Of a DNA stretch of 15,397 nt, positions 13,812 through 15,397 are shown piece after piece; the first letter of the stretch is position 1; each line of letters opens with the position of its first letter. The notes beneath the pieces were generated by a model. That model was given only the letters and a program-made list of their open reading frames with translations. It ran no database searches and was not told the DNA's origin. The stretch covers positions 1-15,397 of the forward strand of contig JBBRCX010000104.1 in the NCBI GenBank assembly GCA_038204465.1, given 5' to 3'. The position numbers and the translations under genes are program-made. Source of the DNA: JBBRCX01 sp038204465. Lineage in GTDB: Bacteria; Planctomycetota; Phycisphaerae; Tepidisphaerales; Tepidisphaeraceae.

Positions 13812-13843
13812 GGCTCGCACGGGCGGGACGCCCGTGCCACATT
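13812..13843. repeat. Dispersed GCCCGTGC-type palindromic repeat, copy 2 (intact)
   Basis: GCACGGGCG at 13817-13825 and CGCCCGTGC at 13829-13837 form a perfect 9-base stem with a GGA loop. It sits between the stop of the upstream PhyH gene and the start of the SDR gene, inside the block. It shares its outer flanks (GCTCGCACGG and GTGCCACA) with the decayed copy at 646-672. In an mRNA it would make a stable hairpin that could protect the upstream part or slow ribosomes between the genes. No T-tract follows. Confidence 0.7.
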
Positions 13844-13853
13844 GGAGCAGCTT

Positions 13854-14591
13854 CTAACTTGGCGTGGCTCTCGCGCGGTCATACGCCTCTTTCATCGCGG
13901 GCTCGTACGCGGTGTGCTTGCCGCGGTAGACCAGGAGCAGCCCGCATCGGGCGCGAGAACTCTTGTTCGGACCGCTGAAATGAATCGTCTGGCAGTGGTG
14001 GATGAGGGCATCGCCCGGGTCCAGCGTGCCGACCAGCTCGTGCTCCTTCGCGCCGGGTGGCATCGAGATGAGACCCATTGAATTCCCGCTCACCCCTGAG
14101 GGCCGGTGCGGCAGGACGCCCTGCATGTGAGAGCCCTTTACGTAGACGATCGGCCCGTTCTCCACAGTCGCCGCGTCGAGCGCGATCCACACCGTCAGCG
14201 CATCCGGCGGCGACTGGCAGAAGTAGGCGTTGTCCTGGTGCGGCGGCACGCCGGAGCCCACGCCCGCCGGCTTGCTGAAGGTCTCCACCCCCAGCAGCAC
14301 CGGCTCGCCGTGCACCAATTCGCTCACCAATTCGATGATCTCCGGACGTTCGGCCAGCTTGCGGAAAAACGGATCGTGATTTCCCATCCGCCACAGGTTT
14401 CGAACCGTCCTCCCGTCGGCTTCCAGCGTGCGATCGGCCTCGGGAATATTCGGCAGCACCTGCGCGATATAGCGCTCCAGCTCGCGGCGAACCGTTGTCA
14501 GATCGGCTGTTCCGAGCAGCTCTCGGATGCGCACGCACCCATCGCGTTCGAAATCCCGCGCCACGCTTTGCAGGTCGATCGTCGCGTTCAT
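13854..14591 (-). CDS. PhyH family Fe(II)/2-oxoglutarate dioxygenase
   Basis: The 245-residue protein is a PhyH-family oxygenase with an intact iron site. PPHQDNAYF (116-124) supplies His118 and Asp120, and TIHFSGPN (202-209) supplies the distal His204. Arg213 or Arg215, about ten residues later, should bind 2-oxoglutarate. GPIVYVKGSH (146-155) is the family strand before the distal motif. Such enzymes hydroxylate or demethylate a C-H bond next to a polar group, using O2 and 2-oxoglutarate. The ATG at 14591 has GAGGAG upstream at a good distance. It starts 18 bases after the aldolase gene stop, so co-transcription is likely. Its presence in a catabolic-looking block suggests that the substrate needs oxidative activation or loss of a methyl group before the dehydrogenases act (inference). 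Confidence 0.88.
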   Translation of the reverse strand: MNATIDLQSVARDFERDGCVRIRELLGTADLTTVRRELERYIAQVLPNIPEADRTLEADGRTVRNLWRMGNHDPFFRKLAERPEIIELVSELVHGEPVLLGVETFSKPAGVGSGVPPHQDNAYFCQSPPDALTVWIALDAATVENGPIVYVKGSHMQGVLPHRPSGVSGNSMGLISMPPGAKEHELVGTLDPGDALIHHCQTIHFSGPNKSSRARCGLLLVYRGKHTAYEPAMKEAYDRARATPS

Positions 14592-14609
14592 CCCCTGCTC
14601 CTCTAAGCC

Positions 14610-15397
14610 TTACTTCTTCTCGACGTAGCTGCCCGCGCCCGGCGTGAAGCGGTTGTCGAAGGTCAACCCGAGCGGCGCGAACTGTTTCTGGATCTGCTCC
14701 ATTCCGTTCTTGACCATGATCACGTCCGCGCCATGGGCCAGGAAGCGGGCCCCCATCTCGATCAGTTTCTTCGCGTGCTCCAGGGAGAAGCACGGCATGC
14801 CCCAGTGCTTGCCGTGCTTCCGGCACGCAGCCGCGATCTTCTGCATCGCTTCATTCACCTTCGGATGGTCGAACTGCCCAGCGAAGCCGCTGATGACCGT
14901 GAAGTCGGCCGGGCCCAGGAATAGCGCGTCGATGCCTTCCACCGCGGCGATCTGCTCCGCCTGGTCGACGGCTCCCTGCTCCTCCACCTGAACCACGACG
15001 AACGTTTGCTCATTGGCCTCGCGAATGTATGACGCGATCGGCATCGAGCAGTACGGCATGTCGGGGTTGCCGCCATCGAAGCCGCGCTTCCCCAGCGGCG
15101 CGAACTTGGTCCACTTCACCACCTCCGCCGCTTCCGCGGCGCTGTCGCAGCGCGGATAAAGGATGCCCTGTGCGCCTGCTTCGAGCATGCGCCCGATGCG
15201 CATGAATTCCCCCTTGGCCGGCCGGACCACCGCGTCGCTCGTTCCGACCCGCAGAGCGCGCATCAGCCCCATCGCCGTCTCGACGCTGTAGCCATGGTGC
15301 TCCATGTCCATCCAGACCCCGTCGAAACCCATCAGGCTCACCATCTCGTACGCCGACGGGTCGGTGAAATGCAGCGTCGTCACCAACGCCGGCTCGT
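14610..15397 (-). CDS. HpcH/HpaI-type class II aldolase (5' end beyond window)
   Basis: The visible 262 or so residues belong to the HpcH/HpaI aldolase / citrate lyase family, Mg- or Mn-dependent enzymes that cleave 2-keto-3-deoxy acids (for example 2-keto-3-deoxy-L-rhamnonate or 4-hydroxy-2-oxo-heptanedioate) to pyruvate and an aldehyde. Numbered from the TTG at 15386, the sequence shows FDGVWMDMEHHGYS (21-34) with the base-like His30, Arg55 in VVRPAKGE, and GAQGILYPRCDSAAEA (71-86). It also shows Glu135 in QVEEQG and Asp161 in LGPADFT as metal ligands. The frame stays open through 15395 (EPALVTTLH) with no good start, and family members begin some 10-20 residues earlier, so the gene is truncated by the window edge. 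It is the most upstream visible gene of the block, 18 bases before the PhyH gene. Confidence 0.87.
   Translation of the reverse strand, partial: EPALVTTLHFTDPSAYEMVSLMGFDGVWMDMEHHGYSVETAMGLMRALRVGTSDAVVRPAKGEFMRIGRMLEAGAQGILYPRCDSAAEAAEVVKWTKFAPLGKRGFDGGNPDMPYCSMPIASYIREANEQTFVVVQVEEQGAVDQAEQIAAVEGIDALFLGPADFTVISGFAGQFDHPKVNEAMQKIAAACRKHGKHWGMPCFSLEHAKKLIEMGARFLAHGADVIMVKNGMEQIQKQFAPLGLTFDNRFTPGAGSYVEKK

Overview
The window looks like a chromosomal segment of a GC-rich, Gram-negative bacterium, most likely a planctomycete (a Phycisphaerae-type lineage is my best guess). This is inferred from the mix of genes: a divergent LpxB, an MscL ending in a zinc ribbon, two PhyH-type dioxygenases, Gfo/Idh/MocA and sialidase-like proteins. 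It is also inferred from intergenic palindromes of the GCACGGGCG..CGCCCGTGC type, which when translated give WHGRPARA / HGRDARAT-like peptides. I see no tRNA, rRNA, CRISPR array, insertion sequence or phage gene.

Layout. The left part (1-7.5 kb) is a set of single genes. On the plus strand are a YkgJ-like cysteine-cluster protein (81-617), lpxB (1042-2301), a PhyH-family protein with an HxG instead of HxD motif (2833-3621), a class III aminotransferase (5809-7101) and mscL (7125-7544). On the minus strand are a probably degenerate XRE-type HTH gene (2320-2751) and a xylulokinase-type FGGY kinase (4067-5596). The two long intergenic stretches (618-1041 and 3622-4066) hold no convincing gene but are rich in short inverted and tandem repeats.

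The right part (7562-15397) is entirely minus strand and reads as one nine-gene block. In order of transcription it holds an HpcH/HpaI-type aldolase (cut by the window edge), a PhyH dioxygenase with a canonical HxD motif, a classical SDR, an extended SDR (epimerase/dehydratase-like), a Gfo/Idh/MocA oxidoreductase, a VOC protein, a second classical SDR, a BNR/Asp-box sialidase-like protein and a six-bladed kelch protein. Spacing is tight: 18, 80, 40, 51, -4 (ATGA overlap), 18, 117 and 26 nt.

How the genes may work together (inference). Four NAD(P)-type oxidoreductases, one Fe(II)/2-oxoglutarate oxygenase, a VOC enzyme and a retro-aldolase of the 2-keto-3-deoxy-acid class suggest oxidative breakdown of a sugar-, cyclitol- or sugar-acid-like compound ending in aldol cleavage. 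The two beta-propeller proteins at the end may bind or process a glycan. The substrate cannot be read from the sequence. No transporter, regulator or dehydratase is visible inside the window, so the block may continue past the right edge.
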